The notes: a model not told the origin generated them from the letters alone. DNA of 64,000 nucleotides from Demequina gelatinilytica (GCF_000971115.1 NZ_BBLV01000007.1:1-64000), one strand, 5' to 3'; counted from the first letter of the stretch, positions 17,336 through 28,960 are shown. Numbers and translations are program-made.

Positions 17336-18160
17336 ATGCCAGTCGTGACCACCGACGACGGGACGCAGATCTACTACAAGGACTGGGGAGGCGACGGGTC
17401 CCCCGTGCTGCTCAGTCATGGATGGCCCCTCAACGCCGATGCGTGGGAGGCGACAGCGCTGTTCCTCGCGATGAACGGGCATCGAGCCATCGCGCACGAC
17501 CGTCGCGGCCACGGCCGCTCGACCCAGAGCTGGGACGGCAACGAGATGGACACCTACGCCGACGATCTCGCATGCCTGATCGACCATCTCGACCTGGACG
17601 ACCTCACGATGGTCGGGCACTCGACGGGCGGGGGAGAGGTGGTGCGGTATCTCGCGCGCCACGGCACATCACGGGTGTCCAGGGCCGTCCTGGTCTCCGC
17701 GGTGCCGCCGCTCATGGTGCGCACCGAGGACAACCCGGGCGGCTTGCCCATGGCGGTCTTCGATGGGATCCGGGCGGGCGAGGCAGCCAACCGCTCCCAG
17801 CTCTACCGCGAGCTCGCCGACGGCCCTTTCTTTGGTCACAACCGCGCGGGCGACATCCCTCAGGGCACGCGCGACGCCTTCTGGCTCCAGGGGCTTGCCT
17901 CGGGCACACGCAACGCATACGAGTGCATCGCGGCGTTCTCCGCCACCGACTTCACGGACGACCTCGCCGGGATCGACGTTCCCGTGCTCGTGATCCACGG
18001 CGACGACGACCAGATCGTGCCGATCGACATCAGCGGTCGCCTCACGGCCGCGCTGGTGCCCGACGCGACCCTGCTCGTGTACGAGGGACGCAGCCACGGG
18101 CTCCCCGACACCGACCGCGAGCGCCTCCACGCCGACCTGCTCGCCTTCATCGATGCCTGA
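17336..18160 (+). CDS. Alpha/beta hydrolase, non-haem chloroperoxidase (cofactor-free haloperoxidase) type
   Basis: A 274-aa alpha/beta hydrolase. The catalytic triad can be placed as S96 in VGHSTGGG, D225 in HGDDDQIVP and H254 in GRSHGLP. The oxyanion segment [12 protein letters not shown] and the DRRGHGRS stretch are typical of the bacterial non-haem haloperoxidase/arylesterase group. The true substrate is probably an ester or lactone and cannot be named. The ATG has GGGAGG 6 nt upstream. A second hydrolase gene starts 28 bp downstream with its own site, so the pair is probably one transcript, lying behind a LAL regulator. Confidence 0.9.
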   Translation: MPVVTTDDGTQIYYKDWGGDGSPVLLSHGWPLNADAWEATALFLAMNGHRAIAHDRRGHGRSTQSWDGNEMDTYADDLACLIDHLDLDDLTMVGHSTGGGEVVRYLARHGTSRVSRAVLVSAVPPLMVRTEDNPGGLPMAVFDGIRAGEAANRSQLYRELADGPFFGHNRAGDIPQGTRDAFWLQGLASGTRNAYECIAAFSATDFTDDLAGIDVPVLVIHGDDDQIVPIDISGRLTAALVPDATLLVYEGRSHGLPDTDRERLHADLLAFIDA

Positions 18161-18187
18161 ACCACCACCGCAAGAAAGGACACCGCC

Positions 18188-19006
18188 ATGCCCGCAGCCC
18201 CCGACACCATCGTCCTGATCCACGGCCTCTGGGTCACCCCCCGCAGCTGGGAGGGTTGGAAGGCCCGCTACGAGGCGCAGGGCTATCGCGTGCTCACCCC
18301 CACATATCCGGGTTTCGGCGAGGTCGAGGCCATGCGCGCGGACGACTCCGCGATCGCTGCCGCCTCGGTCCCCGATACGGTCGCCCATCTCGCCTCGGTC
18401 ATCGAGACCGTCGACACCCCGCCCATCCTCATGGGGCACTCGTTCGGGGGCATGCTCACGCAGCTGCTGCTCGCGAAGGGGCTCGGCGCCGCCGGCGTCG
18501 CCATCGACTCGGCGCCGCCCGAGGGGGTGCGCGTCACGCCTCCATCGCAGGCCCGCTCCCTGTTCCCGGCGCTGCGCAACCCCGCGAACTTCCACCGCGC
18601 GGTGGGATTCACCAAGGCCGAGTGGCACTACGCCTTCACCAACACCTTGAGCCGGGAGGAGTCGGACGCGGTGTGGGAGCGCTACGCGATCGCCGCGCCG
18701 GGCAACTGGGTATGGGCGTACGGTCTGCTCGCGAACTGGAGGCCCGGGCGCCAGGAGACCTGGGTCGACTACAGCGTCGATCGCGCGCCTCTGCTGTTCA
18801 TCGCGGGGGAGAAGGACCACATCATGCCGCCGGCGGTGAACCGCGCGAACGCGAAGCGTTGGGGGAGGTCGCCTGCGGTGACGGACCTCATCGAGCTGCC
18901 GGGGCGCGACCACTGGACCTGCGGGGCGCCCGGCTGGGAGGACGTCGCCGACCGCGCGCTGGCTTGGGCGCTCGAGAGTGCCGGGCGGTCCAGCCTCGCC
19001 GCCTGA
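18188..19006 (+). CDS. Alpha/beta fold hydrolase
   Basis: A 272-aa alpha/beta hydrolase distinct in type from its neighbour. The nucleophile is S85 in MGHSFGGML; the acid and base are expected in AGEKDHIMPP and GRDHWTCGAPGW. The N terminus MPAAPDTIVLIHGLWVTPRSW and the W-rich middle recall the esterase/lipase group related to the Rv-type lysophospholipase-like hydrolases; substrate unknown. AAGGA lies 8 nt upstream of the ATG. It is the second gene of a likely two-gene unit with the haloperoxidase-type hydrolase and is followed by a strong hairpin. Confidence 0.88.
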   Translation: MPAAPDTIVLIHGLWVTPRSWEGWKARYEAQGYRVLTPTYPGFGEVEAMRADDSAIAAASVPDTVAHLASVIETVDTPPILMGHSFGGMLTQLLLAKGLGAAGVAIDSAPPEGVRVTPPSQARSLFPALRNPANFHRAVGFTKAEWHYAFTNTLSREESDAVWERYAIAAPGNWVWAYGLLANWRPGRQETWVDYSVDRAPLLFIAGEKDHIMPPAVNRANAKRWGRSPAVTDLIELPGRDHWTCGAPGWEDVADRALAWALESAGRSSLAA

Positions 19007-19023
19007 TCACGGACCCGCGAGGG

Positions 19024-19052
19024 GCCGGGCGCACCGAGGGGGTGCGCCCGGC
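19024..19052 (+). terminator. Terminator after the hydrolase pair
   Basis: A 12-bp perfect stem (GCCGGGCGCACC with its complement) and a 5-nt loop, 18 nt past the stop codon, followed by TCCTT only. It separates the hydrolases from thrS. Confidence 0.65.
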
Positions 19053-19091
19053 TCCTTCGCACGCGCGGCGACTCGGGGCGCCGCGGCTCGG

Positions 19092-19097
19092 TAGCAT
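19092..19097 (+). promoter_or_regulatory. -10 box of the thrS-pdxT operon
   Basis: TAGCAT lies 35 nt upstream of the thrS GTG, giving a short leader that includes GAGGAG at 19119-19125 as the ribosome site. No convincing -35 box is visible. Confidence 0.45.
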
Positions 19098-19132
19098 CGT
19101 CTCCGTACCATCCACACCCGAGGAGTGACCCT

Positions 19133-21124
<1,992 letters not shown>

Positions 21125-21126
21125 CG

Positions 21127-21669
21127 ATGCCCGACCAGGTGGACGCGGAGACGATGGGGGGTGTCCCCGACGGGCTCGAGCGCCTGTGGACCCCGCATCG
21201 TCTCGCGTACATCGAGGGCGACAAGCCCAAGGGCGCCGATGCCGGATGCCCGCTGTGCAAGAAGCCGGAGGCGGACGACCGCGAGCATCTGGTGGTGCAC
21301 CGGGGCGAGCACTGCTACGTGGTGCTCAACCTCTACCCGTACAACCCCGGTCACCTCATGGTCTGCCCGTACCGCCACATCGCCTGGTACACGGAGTGCA
21401 CCGACGCGGAGCGTGACGAGATGTCCGCGCTCACGCAGCAGGCGATGCGGGTGCTCGCGAAGGTGAGCGGGCCCCGCGGCTACAACATCGGCATCAACCA
21501 GGGCGAGGCCGGCGGTGCCGGCATCTCGGCGCACCTGCACCAGCACGTGGTGCCGCGATGGGAGGGGGACACCAACTTCCTGCCCATCATCGCGCAGACC
21601 AAGGCGGTGCCCCAGCTCCTGGACGACACATGGCGACGCGTCAGCGACGCCTGGAGAGAGGACCACTAG
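21127..21669 (+). CDS. HIT domain protein, Ap4A-phosphorylase-like
   Basis: A 180-aa histidine-triad nucleotide enzyme. The triad HLHQHVVP is at residues 136-143, with H138 as the likely nucleotidylated residue. A CPLC motif (41-44) with nearby histidines forms a probable zinc site. This zinc-bearing form with its long N terminus matches the M. tuberculosis Rv2613c type, described as a diadenosine-tetraphosphate phosphorylase. The start is 2 nt after the thrS stop, and the stop abuts the pgsA start, so expression is coupled. A link to removal of Ap4A made by synthetases is plausible but inferred. Confidence 0.9.
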   Translation: MPDQVDAETMGGVPDGLERLWTPHRLAYIEGDKPKGADAGCPLCKKPEADDREHLVVHRGEHCYVVLNLYPYNPGHLMVCPYRHIAWYTECTDAERDEMSALTQQAMRVLAKVSGPRGYNIGINQGEAGGAGISAHLHQHVVPRWEGDTNFLPIIAQTKAVPQLLDDTWRRVSDAWREDH

Positions 21670-22329
21670 ATGCTCGGCAGGCTCCGGCCCTACATGGCCG
21701 CCCTGTGGCAGGCGCCCGCGCGCTTCCTGCTGTCGAAGGGGATCCACCCGAACGTCATGACCGTGCTCGGCACGGTCGGCGTGGTGCTCGGCGCGGTGCT
21801 GTTCTTCCCGCATGAGGGGATCTGGTTCTTCTGGGGAACGCTGTTCATCACGTTCTTCGTGGTGACGGACATGCTCGACGGCACCATGGCACGCCTGGGC
21901 GGCAAGAGCTCGCGCCTGGGCGCGTTCCTCGACTCCACCCTGGACCGCGTGGCCGATGCCGCGATCTTCGGCACCCTGGCGTGGGTGTTCATCGACATCG
22001 ACCGCACCACCGCGCTGGGGGCGCTGCTGTGCCTCGCGATCGGGTCGCTGGTGCCGTACGCGCGCGCCAAGGCCGAGGGCATGGGCGTCGCCGCCAACTT
22101 CGGCCTCGCGGAGCGCTCCGACCGCCTGGTGATCTCCCTGGTCGCGACGGGCTTCTACGGGCTCGGGCTGTTCCCGCTGTGGGTGCTCACGGGTGCGCTG
22201 TGGGTGCTGACCGTGCTCGCCGCCATCACCGTGGGCCAGCGCATCTGGGCCGTGGTGCGCCAGGCGCGCCTCCACCCCGAGTGGAACGCCCGCCTCGACG
22301 GCCAGCCCCAGCCGTACCCGCACGAATGA
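21670..22329 (+). CDS. pgsA: CDP-alcohol phosphatidyltransferase, phosphatidylinositol-phosphate synthase type
   Basis: A 219-aa membrane enzyme carrying the full CDP-alcohol phosphotransferase signature D67-x2-D70-G71-x2-A74-R75-x8-G84-x3-D88-x3-D92. In this neighbourhood the M. tuberculosis counterpart (PgsA1/PIPS) joins CDP-diacylglycerol to inositol-1-phosphate, the first committed step to phosphatidylinositol and the mannosides. The sequence alone cannot exclude phosphatidylglycerophosphate synthase activity, but linkage to pimA supports the inositol role. It has about five to six hydrophobic segments, with the active site facing the cytosol. It abuts the HIT gene and overlaps the acyltransferase gene by ATGA. 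Confidence 0.9.
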   Translation: MLGRLRPYMAALWQAPARFLLSKGIHPNVMTVLGTVGVVLGAVLFFPHEGIWFFWGTLFITFFVVTDMLDGTMARLGGKSSRLGAFLDSTLDRVADAAIFGTLAWVFIDIDRTTALGALLCLAIGSLVPYARAKAEGMGVAANFGLAERSDRLVISLVATGFYGLGLFPLWVLTGALWVLTVLAAITVGQRIWAVVRQARLHPEWNARLDGQPQPYPHE

Positions 22330-23216
22330 ACGCCTTCCTCCTCGCGTTCCGCGCCTCGCGGTACGCGCCGATCTCGCTCACGCGCGGCCTCCTGTGGTCC
22401 GGCACGATGCTCCAGTGGGCAAGGCGCTCCAAGCCGGCCCGTCGGCTCGAGGACAACCTTCATCGCGTCACCGGCCTCGAAGGGGACGAGCTGCGCCGGC
22501 TGTCCCGCCGTGGCATGGCCTCCACCGCGCGGTACTACTCCGAGACCTTCGAGCTGGGACGCATGTCGCCCGCGACCATCGACGCGCGCGTGCGCGTCGA
22601 GGACGCCGACGACGCGCTGGCGCGGATCCGCGCCGAAGGCCGCGCGGTGCTCGTGCTGTCGCACTCCGGCAACTGGGACCTCATCGGGGCGTACGCGTGC
22701 CGGCACATCGCCAAGGTGACCTCGGTGGCCGAGGTCCTCAAGCCGCGCGAGGTGTTCGACGAGTTCGTCTCGCTGCGCGAGAAGGTGGGCATGCGCATCC
22801 TGGGCCACGAGGGCGGCTCCACCTTCCGCGAACTGATCCGCGTCGGCCGGAAGGAGGGCGGGATCCTGTGCCTGCTGGCCGACCGCGACCTCTCCGGCTC
22901 GGGCGTCGAGGTGGAGATGTGGGGGCAGGGCGTGAAGGTCGCCCCCGGTCCCGCCGCCCTCGCGGTCGCGATCGGCGCGCCCCTCATCCCGGTCCACATC
23001 CGCTACGAGCGGCTGCGCGGCCGCGCGCGGTGGCGCGCCCGCTCCCGGTGGGGATGCGTGCTGCGCTTCGGCCCGCAGATCGAGCCGGGCGACGCGCCGT
23101 CGGACGACCGCGTCGGGTCCCTCAGCCGGGCCTGGGTACAGTTCATGTCCGAGGCCATCCGCGAGCATCCCGAGGACTGGCACATGCTCCAGCGGTTCGG
23201 ATGGACGGAGACCTAA
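22326..23216 (+). CDS. patA: Phosphatidylinositol mannoside acyltransferase (LPLAT/HtrB-like)
   Basis: A 296-aa lysophospholipid-acyltransferase-fold protein. The catalytic HxxxxD is H113-D118 in LSHSGNWDL, and further family blocks occur at EGGSTFRELIR and CLLADRDLSGSG. By position between pgsA and pimA it corresponds to the mycobacterial acyltransferase (Rv2611c, PatA) that adds a palmitoyl chain to the mannose of phosphatidylinositol mannosides. Membrane association is expected through an amphipathic N terminus. Its ATG overlaps the pgsA stop (ATGA), and pimA follows after 3 nt. Confidence 0.88.
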   Translation: MNAFLLAFRASRYAPISLTRGLLWSGTMLQWARRSKPARRLEDNLHRVTGLEGDELRRLSRRGMASTARYYSETFELGRMSPATIDARVRVEDADDALARIRAEGRAVLVLSHSGNWDLIGAYACRHIAKVTSVAEVLKPREVFDEFVSLREKVGMRILGHEGGSTFRELIRVGRKEGGILCLLADRDLSGSGVEVEMWGQGVKVAPGPAALAVAIGAPLIPVHIRYERLRGRARWRARSRWGCVLRFGPQIEPGDAPSDDRVGSLSRAWVQFMSEAIREHPEDWHMLQRFGWTET

Positions 23217-23219
23217 GAG

Positions 23220-24374
23220 GTGAGGATCGGCATCGTCTGCCCGTACTCGCTCGACCGTCCCGGCGGGGTCCAGCTGCATGTGCTCGACCTCGCGAAGGCG
23301 CTCATGGCGCGCGGGCATGACGTGAGCGTCCTCGCGCCTGCTGCTGAGGACACCCCGGTGCCTGCGTACGTCTCGAGCGCCGGGCGGTCGGTGCCCATCC
23401 GTTACAACGGCTCGACCGCGCGCCTCACGTTCGGCCTCATGGCGGCCAGCCGTGTGCGCGAGTGGCTCAAGCTGGGACACTTCGACGTGGTGCACCTCCA
23501 TGAGCCGGGCGCGCCGTCCCTCAGCGTCATCGCCATGTGGGCGCGCGTGGGGCCCACGGTGGCGACCTTCCACTCGTCGCAGTCGGAGTCGCTGGCCATG
23601 CGGCTCGGCAAGCCGTGGATCAAGCCCGGCTACGAGGAGCTCGACGCGCGCATCGCCGTGTCGCCCTCCGCGGCCGCGACCATCCGCGACCACCTGCGGG
23701 TGCAGGCGACGCACATCATCCCCAACGGGGTCGACACCTCCCGCTACGTCGAGGCCCGGCCCGACCCTCGTTGGGTCGGCCGCGACGATGCTCCGACGAT
23801 CGGGATCCTGGGACGCCTCGACGAGCCCCGCAAGGGCCTCGAGACGCTCCTGGCCGCGATCCCGGCGGTCCGCGCGCGTCATCCGCACGCACGGTTCCTG
23901 GTCGCCGGCCGATTCCCCGACCACATCGCCGCGAAGGCGGCGCGCGCCGGGGCCGAGGTGGTGGGCGAGCTCGACGAGGAGCAGAAGGCGAGCTTCATGG
24001 CGTCGGTGGACATCTACTGCGCGCCCAACCTCGGAGGCGAGAGCTTCGGCATCGTGCTGGTCGAGGCGATGGCCGCGGGCGCGGCCGTGGTGGCCTCCGA
24101 CCTGCAGGCCTTCATGGACGTCTCCACGATGGCGGACGGCGGCAACGCCGCCGCGCACCACAAGGTGGGCGACGCCGCGGCGCTCGCTGCGGAGATCACC
24201 ACGCTGCTCGACGACCCCGCCGCCCGAGCCGAGCTTGCCGACCGCGGACGCGAGTGCGCCGCGGCATTCGACTGGTCCAACGTCGCGCCCCGCGTCGAGG
24301 AGACGTATCGCGACGCCATTAGGATGGACGCCGAGTTCCATCCCCATCCGACGAAGGACGTCACATCGCCATGA
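23220..24374 (+). CDS. pimA: Phosphatidylinositol alpha-mannosyltransferase PimA-like (GT4)
   Basis: A 384-aa GT-B glycosyltransferase that would move mannose from GDP-mannose to phosphatidylinositol, starting PIM synthesis on the cytosolic face of the membrane. Signatures are the N-terminal GGVQLHV loop (15-21), H118 in [10 protein letters not shown], and the GT4 E-x7-E motif E274 to E282 in ESFGIVLVE. Length and start [10 protein letters not shown] match the family. The GTG at 23220 follows AAGAGG. It overlaps pdxS by ATGA (24371-24374), so it belongs to the long thrS operon. Confidence 0.92.
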   Translation: MRIGIVCPYSLDRPGGVQLHVLDLAKALMARGHDVSVLAPAAEDTPVPAYVSSAGRSVPIRYNGSTARLTFGLMAASRVREWLKLGHFDVVHLHEPGAPSLSVIAMWARVGPTVATFHSSQSESLAMRLGKPWIKPGYEELDARIAVSPSAAATIRDHLRVQATHIIPNGVDTSRYVEARPDPRWVGRDDAPTIGILGRLDEPRKGLETLLAAIPAVRARHPHARFLVAGRFPDHIAAKAARAGAEVVGELDEEQKASFMASVDIYCAPNLGGESFGIVLVEAMAAGAAVVASDLQAFMDVSTMADGGNAAAHHKVGDAAALAAEITTLLDDPAARAELADRGRECAAAFDWSNVAPRVEETYRDAIRMDAEFHPHPTKDVTSP

Positions 24375-25279
24375 GCACCATCGAAGAGACCACGAAGCCC
24401 CAGGTAGGCACCGACCTCGTGAAGCGCGGCATGGCCGAGATGCTCAAGGGCGGCGTCATCATGGACGTGGTCACCCCTGAGCAGGCGAAGATCGCGGAGG
24501 ACGCCGGCGCCGTGGCCGTCATGGCGCTCGAGCGCGTGCCCGCCGACATCCGCGCCCAGGGTGGCGTGTCGCGCATGAGCGACCCGGACATGATCCAGGG
24601 CATCATCGAGGCCGTGTCCATCCCGGTCATGGCGAAGGCGCGCATCGGCCACTTCGTCGAGGCGCAGGTCCTCGAGAGCCTGGGTGTCGACTACATCGAC
24701 GAGTCCGAGGTCCTCACGCCCGCCGACTACACGCACCACATCGACAAGTGGAACTACACCGTTCCCTTCGTCTGCGGTGCGACCAACCTGGGTGAGGCGC
24801 TGCGCCGCATCTCGGAGGGCGCCGCGATGATCCGCTCGAAGGGTGAGGCCGGCACGGGCGACGTCTCCAACGCCACCACCCACATGCGCAGGATCCGCGC
24901 CGAGATCAAGGCGCTCACCGCGCTGCCCGAGGACGAGCTCTACGTGGCCGCGAAGGAGCTCCAGGCTCCGCTGCCCCTGGTCCAGGAGATCGCCAAGACC
25001 GGCAAGCTCCCCGTGGTGCTGTTCACCGCGGGCGGTATCGCCACCCCGGCCGACGCCGCGATGATGATGCAGCTGGGCGCCGAGGGCGTGTTCGTCGGCT
25101 CGGGCATCTTCAAGTCGGGCAACCCCGCGCAGCGCGCCGCGGCGATCGTCAAGGCGACCACGTTCTACGACGACCCGTCGGTCATCGCGGACGTGTCGCG
25201 CGGCCTGGGCGAGGCGATGGTCGGCATCAACGTCGACGAGATCCCCGAGCCGCACCGCCTCGCCGAGCGCGGCTGGTAA
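24371..25279 (+). CDS. pdxS: Pyridoxal 5'-phosphate synthase lyase subunit PdxS
   Basis: A 302-aa (beta/alpha)8 enzyme that builds PLP from ribose 5-phosphate, glyceraldehyde 3-phosphate and ammonia from PdxT. Key residues are visible: D32 in VIMDVVT, catalytic K89 in [10 protein letters not shown], and the second lysine K157 in [10 protein letters not shown]. The length is standard and conservation is high. It overlaps pimA by 4 bp. A NUDIX gene lies between it and pdxT, an arrangement shared with other actinobacteria. Confidence 0.97.
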   Translation: MSTIEETTKPQVGTDLVKRGMAEMLKGGVIMDVVTPEQAKIAEDAGAVAVMALERVPADIRAQGGVSRMSDPDMIQGIIEAVSIPVMAKARIGHFVEAQVLESLGVDYIDESEVLTPADYTHHIDKWNYTVPFVCGATNLGEALRRISEGAAMIRSKGEAGTGDVSNATTHMRRIRAEIKALTALPEDELYVAAKELQAPLPLVQEIAKTGKLPVVLFTAGGIATPADAAMMMQLGAEGVFVGSGIFKSGNPAQRAAAIVKATTFYDDPSVIADVSRGLGEAMVGINVDEIPEPHRLAERGW

Positions 25280-25301
25280 GCCAGGGCTGAGCAACGCACG
25301 C

Positions 25302-25823
25302 ATGGGCGCCGCGTCGGGGGATCGGATCCACCGTCGCGGCGCCCGCGTGCTGCTCGTCGACCACACGGGCGACGAGCCTCGCCTCCTCATGGTGAGGGGG
25401 CACGATCCCCACGCGACCGAGCGCTACTTCTGGTTCACGCCAGGCGGCGGGCTCGAGGCGGGGGAGACGATGCGGGACGCGGCTGTCCGCGAGCTGGCCG
25501 AGGAGACGGGGCATGTCCTCGAGACCCATGAGCTGGTCGGGCCGGTGTGGCGCCGCACGGCGGTCTTCGACTTCGCGTCGAGGCCGTACACGCAGTTCGA
25601 GGAGATCTTCGTAGGCCAGCTGTCGCATGCCGAGACGCGTGCGCGGACGGCCGCGGAATGGACGGCGGTCGAGGTCGAGACCATCGACGAGGTCGCCTGG
25701 CTCACCGAGCGCGAGCTGCGGGAAGCACCCATCGAGGTGTTCCCCGCGCCGCTCAGGGAGAGCTGGGCGTGGTTCCTCGCATGGGACGGCGTCACCAGGG
25801 ATCTGGGAGAGGTGGACGAATGA
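25302..25823 (+). CDS. NUDIX hydrolase
   Basis: A 173-aa NUDIX protein. The box G-x5-E-x7-R-E-U-x-E-E-x-G lies at 49-71 ([20 protein letters not shown]), with all catalytic glutamates present. Substrate unknown; NUDIX enzymes cleave nucleoside diphosphates linked to another group. It lies between pdxS and pdxT, matching the Rv2609c neighbourhood in M. tuberculosis, and overlaps pdxT by ATGA. A housecleaning role beside PLP or sugar-nucleotide metabolism is only a guess from context. Confidence 0.92.
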   Translation: MGAASGDRIHRRGARVLLVDHTGDEPRLLMVRGHDPHATERYFWFTPGGGLEAGETMRDAAVRELAEETGHVLETHELVGPVWRRTAVFDFASRPYTQFEEIFVGQLSHAETRARTAAEWTAVEVETIDEVAWLTERELREAPIEVFPAPLRESWAWFLAWDGVTRDLGEVDE

Positions 25824-26419
25824 GCACCGTCGGTGTGCTGGCCCTGCAGGGGGACGTGCGTGAGCACCTTGCCGCGGCGACGCGCGTGGGCGCGACCGCG
25901 GTGGGGGTGCGGCGCCTCGCCGAGCTCGAGGCGGTCGATGCGCTCATCATCCCCGGCGGCGAGTCGACCACCATCGACAAGCTGCTCCGCGCCTTCGACC
26001 TGTTCCAGCCGCTGAAGGACCGCATCCATGCCGGCATGCCCGTGATGGGTTCGTGCGCCGGGATGATCATGCTCGCGACGGACCTGGTAGGCGGCATCCA
26101 CGACCAGCAGAGCCTCGCGGCGATCCCCATGACGGTGCGCCGCAACGCCTTCGGCCGGCAGGTCGACTCGGCGGAGACCGAGCTGGTGTGGGAGCCCGAC
26201 GGCTCCGCCATGCACGCGACGTTCATCCGTGCGCCATGGGTCGAGTCCTGCGCGCCCGCCGTCGAGGTCCTCGCGACGGCCGAGGGGCCCGACGGATCGC
26301 GCCACCCGGTGGCCGTGCGTCATGGCAACGCGATCGCGACCAGCTTCCACCCGGAGATCGCCGCCCCGGGCGCCGCCCACGACGACCGCGTGCACCGCCT
26401 GCTGCTCGATCTGGTCTGA
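25820..26419 (+). CDS. pdxT: Pyridoxal 5'-phosphate synthase glutaminase subunit PdxT
   Basis: A 199-aa class I glutamine amidotransferase that supplies ammonia to PdxS. The triad is C79 in VMGSCAGM, H177 and E179 in SFHPEI. The N terminus [15 protein letters not shown] and the GGEST loop near 47-51 are the usual PdxT features. Its ATG overlaps the NUDIX stop. It is the last gene of the thrS operon; an inverted repeat lies about 35 nt downstream. Confidence 0.97.
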   Translation: MSTVGVLALQGDVREHLAAATRVGATAVGVRRLAELEAVDALIIPGGESTTIDKLLRAFDLFQPLKDRIHAGMPVMGSCAGMIMLATDLVGGIHDQQSLAAIPMTVRRNAFGRQVDSAETELVWEPDGSAMHATFIRAPWVESCAPAVEVLATAEGPDGSRHPVAVRHGNAIATSFHPEIAAPGAAHDDRVHRLLLDLV

Positions 26420-26453
26420 ACCGGCGCCTCCATTCCGCCGCGCAAGCGCTTAC

Positions 26454-26503
26454 CCCGCGCCAGAGTGCCCGGTTCTGCGTGAAAGCGTGCACTCTGACGC
26501 GGG
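26454..26503. repeat. Long inverted repeat between convergent pdxT and a lipoprotein gene
   Basis: 15-nt arms CCCGCGCCAGAGTGC (26454-26468) and GCACTCTGACGCGGG (26489-26503) match at 14 of 15 positions, with a 20-nt loop. Its location between two stop codons suits a bidirectional terminator, but the long loop and absence of T-runs are unusual for one. It could also be a dispersed intergenic repeat. Confidence 0.55.
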
Positions 26504-26524
26504 ATCGAGGCTCGACGTCCCGTC

Positions 26525-26860
26525 TCAGCCCTCGATGCCGGGCGGCTCCTCGCCGGTGACGCCGTCGATCACCTGATGACCACCCAGGTCGGAGCCGAGC
26601 TCGACCTCGAGCACGTCCTGACAGGCGGGGCCGGGGTCGAGCGACGTCGAGGTCACCGTGATGGTCACCGCGGTCTCCGTCTCGACCACCTCGGCCACGG
26701 GGCCGCCGTTGCAGGTGTCGATGTGCAGGATCTGCACGTCGCCGGCGTTGGACCACCCCACGATCGGCACGGGCCCGCGCACCTCGGTCGGCTCGGCCGT
26801 CCCGCATGCGGCTGCGACGAGCACGGACCCGAGCAGGAGGATCACGCGAGGCAGCGTCAT
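26525..26860 (-). CDS. Small putative lipoprotein of unknown function
   Basis: A 111-aa protein that I do not recognise. It starts with a lipoprotein signal ([19 protein letters not shown]), with C19 as the lipidation site, and the mature part has two further cysteines (in IDTCNGG and PACQDV) that could form a disulphide outside the cell. TAGCGT lies 6 nt before the ATG, so it is probably transcribed leaderless from its own promoter. It is convergent with pdxT and divergent from yebC. A surface or solute-binding role cannot be concluded. Confidence 0.75.
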   Translation of the reverse strand: MTLPRVILLLGSVLVAAACGTAEPTEVRGPVPIVGWSNAGDVQILHIDTCNGGPVAEVVETETAVTITVTSTSLDPGPACQDVLEVELGSDLGGHQVIDGVTGEEPPGIEG

Positions 26861-26914
26861 GGCTGGACGCTACCGCGCCCGGCCTGCCGCCGCATCGTCC
26901 CTCACCGCTGGCAC

Positions 26915-26920
26915 TACACT
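26915..26920 (+). promoter_or_regulatory. -10 box for yebC
   Basis: TACACT lies 38 nt before the yebC GTG, with a short leader that includes the site GAGGAG at 26948-26953. Confidence 0.45.
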
Positions 26921-26958
26921 GGACGGGATTCCAGACCGACATTCGACGAGGAGCACAC

Positions 26959-27714
26959 GTGTCCGGGCATTCCAAGTGGGCGACGACCAAGCACAAGAAG
27001 GCCGCGATCGACGCCAAGCGCGGCAAGCTGTTCGCCAAGCTCATCAAGAACATCGAGGTCGCGGCGCGTGTGGGCGGCGGCGACCCCGCCGGGAACCCGA
27101 CGCTGTTCGACGCGATCCAGAAGGCCAAGAAGTCGTCCGTCCCCAACGACAACATCGACCGCGCCGTCAAGCGCGGCTCCGGTGAGGACGCGGACGGCGT
27201 CAACTACGAGACGATCATGTACGAGGGCTACGGCCCGAACGGCGTCGCGATCCTCATCGAGTGCCTCACGGACAACCGCAACCGTGCGGCGACCGAGGTG
27301 CGCGTCGCGCTCACCCGCAACAACGGCACGCTCGCGGACCCGGGCTCGGTGTCCTACCTGTTCTCGCGCAAGGGCCAGGTGATCGTGTCCAGCGAGGGCG
27401 ACGTCACCGAGGACGCGCTCATGGAGGCGACCCTCGAGGCGGGCGCGGAGGAGATCAACGACCTCGGCGACGTGTTCGAGATCATCTCCGAGGCGACCGA
27501 CTTCGTCGCCGTGCGCAGCGCGCTGCAGGAGGCGGGCATCGACTACGAGAGCGCCGAGGCGACGTTCATGCCCTCGATGAAGGTCGAGCTCGACGTCGAC
27601 GGAGCACGCAAGATGCTGCGCCTCATCGACGCCCTCGAGGACTCGGACGACGTCCAGAACGTCTACGCGAACTTCGACGCGTCGGACGAGGTGCTCGAGG
27701 CCGCGCAGGCCTGA
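26959..27714 (+). CDS. YebC/PmpR family DNA-binding protein
   Basis: A 251-aa member of the TACO1/YebC family. The N terminus [22 protein letters not shown] is diagnostic, with the [10 protein letters not shown]-like segment and the [11 protein letters not shown]-like block (here [11 protein letters not shown]) following. Family members are described as transcriptional regulators or as factors helping ribosomes through proline-rich stretches. The GTG at 26959 has GAGGAG upstream and gives the exact family start. It is followed by ruvC at 22 bp, the usual yebC-ruvCAB order. Confidence 0.95.
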   Translation: MSGHSKWATTKHKKAAIDAKRGKLFAKLIKNIEVAARVGGGDPAGNPTLFDAIQKAKKSSVPNDNIDRAVKRGSGEDADGVNYETIMYEGYGPNGVAILIECLTDNRNRAATEVRVALTRNNGTLADPGSVSYLFSRKGQVIVSSEGDVTEDALMEATLEAGAEEINDLGDVFEIISEATDFVAVRSALQEAGIDYESAEATFMPSMKVELDVDGARKMLRLIDALEDSDDVQNVYANFDASDEVLEAAQA

Positions 27715-27736
27715 CGGCCCCGACGGCGGACGGACG

Positions 27737-28291
27737 ATGCGCATCCTGGGGGTCGACCCCGGCCTCACCAGGTGCGGCATCGGCGTGGTCGAGTCCGGCG
27801 CGGCGCGCCGGGTGACCATGCTCGACGTCCGCGTCGCGACGTCCCCATCGACCCACGAGACCCCGAGGCGTCTCGCTCAGATCGCGACGGTCCTCGAGGC
27901 CATGCTCGACGAGCATCGGCCCGAAGCCGTCGCGATGGAGCGCATCTTCGCGCGCTCCGACGTCTCCACCATCATGGGCACCGCCCAGGTCTCGGGCGTC
28001 ATCATGCTCGCGGCCGAGCGCCGCGGGCTGCCGCTCACGCTGTACACGCCGTCCGAGGTCAAGGCCGCGGTCACAGGCAACGGTCGTGCCGACAAGGCGC
28101 AGGTGACGTTCATGGTGACGCGCCTGCTGGGGCTCGACGAGGCCCCGCGTCCGGCCGACGCGGCGGACGCCCTCGCGATCGCGATCGCGCACGCGTGGAA
28201 GGGCGGCGCGGCGCCGACGGGCTCGGCGGCCACCACCCTGGCGCAGCGGCGCTGGGCGGAGGCGGAGAAGGCGGCGCGGCGGCGCGGTTGA
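27737..28291 (+). CDS. ruvC: Crossover junction endodeoxyribonuclease RuvC
   Basis: A 184-aa Holliday-junction resolvase. All four catalytic acids can be placed: D7 in ILGVDPG, E68 in VAMERIF, and D141 and D144 in ADAADALAIA. It cuts junctions brought forward by RuvAB during recombinational repair. The N terminus MRILGVDPGLTRCG fixes the ATG at 27737. It is the first of the three ruv genes and lies 79 bp before ruvA. Confidence 0.97.
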   Translation: MRILGVDPGLTRCGIGVVESGAARRVTMLDVRVATSPSTHETPRRLAQIATVLEAMLDEHRPEAVAMERIFARSDVSTIMGTAQVSGVIMLAAERRGLPLTLYTPSEVKAAVTGNGRADKAQVTFMVTRLLGLDEAPRPADAADALAIAIAHAWKGGAAPTGSAATTLAQRRWAEAEKAARRRG

Positions 28292-28369
28292 GACACGCCC
28301 GTCCTCCCGTGGGGGAGACGTCGCACCCATCGGCTAGCCTGTTCGCACAGGTGTTCGAAAGGGGCTCGC

Positions 28370-28960
28370 GTGATCGCACTGCTCAGGGGGACCGTCGCGC
28401 ATGCCGGCGCGACCGCTCTGGTCCTCGATGTCGCCGGTGTGGGCTATCGCGTGCTCGCGACGCCCGCGGCGCTCGCCGAGCTGCGCACGGGCCAGGAGGC
28501 CACGCTGCACACCCACATGGTGGTGCGCGAGGACTCGATGACGCTGTTCGGCTTCCTCACGGCGGGGGAGCGGGACACCTTCGAGCAGCTGCAGAGCGTC
28601 CAGGGTGTGGGCGCGAAGCTCGCCCTCGCGATGCTCGCCGTGCACTCGCCGGAGGCGCTCGCCGGCGCGGTCGCCGCGGGCGACCAGAAGGCGCTCACCA
28701 GGGTTCCCGGCATCGGCCCCAAGGTCGCGTCGAGGCTGCTGCTCGAGCTGGGAGGCAAGCTGGTGCTCCCGGACGATGCCCCTGGCGCGCCTGCCGCGGA
28801 CGCTCGCGGCGAGGTGGTCGAGGCGCTCGTGGGCCTCGGCTATCCGCTCAAGACGGCGCAGGCGGCGGTCGATGCCGTCGCCCCCGACGCGGTCGAGGCC
28901 ACGGCGACCGGCACCACGCTGCGGGCGGCGCTCAAGCACCTCGGAGGCACGCGTGGATGA
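28370..28960 (+). CDS. ruvA: Holliday junction branch migration complex subunit RuvA
   Basis: A 196-aa protein that binds Holliday junctions as a tetramer and loads RuvB. Domain I reads [11 protein letters not shown] near 24-34; domain II has two helix-hairpin-helix motifs, [13 protein letters not shown] and [13 protein letters not shown]; domain III at the C terminus ([18 protein letters not shown]) contacts RuvB. It starts at GTG 28370 with AAAGGGG upstream. Its stop overlaps the ruvB start region by 8 bp. Confidence 0.97.
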   Translation: MIALLRGTVAHAGATALVLDVAGVGYRVLATPAALAELRTGQEATLHTHMVVREDSMTLFGFLTAGERDTFEQLQSVQGVGAKLALAMLAVHSPEALAGAVAAGDQKALTRVPGIGPKVASRLLLELGGKLVLPDDAPGAPAADARGEVVEALVGLGYPLKTAQAAVDAVAPDAVEATATGTTLRAALKHLGGTRG

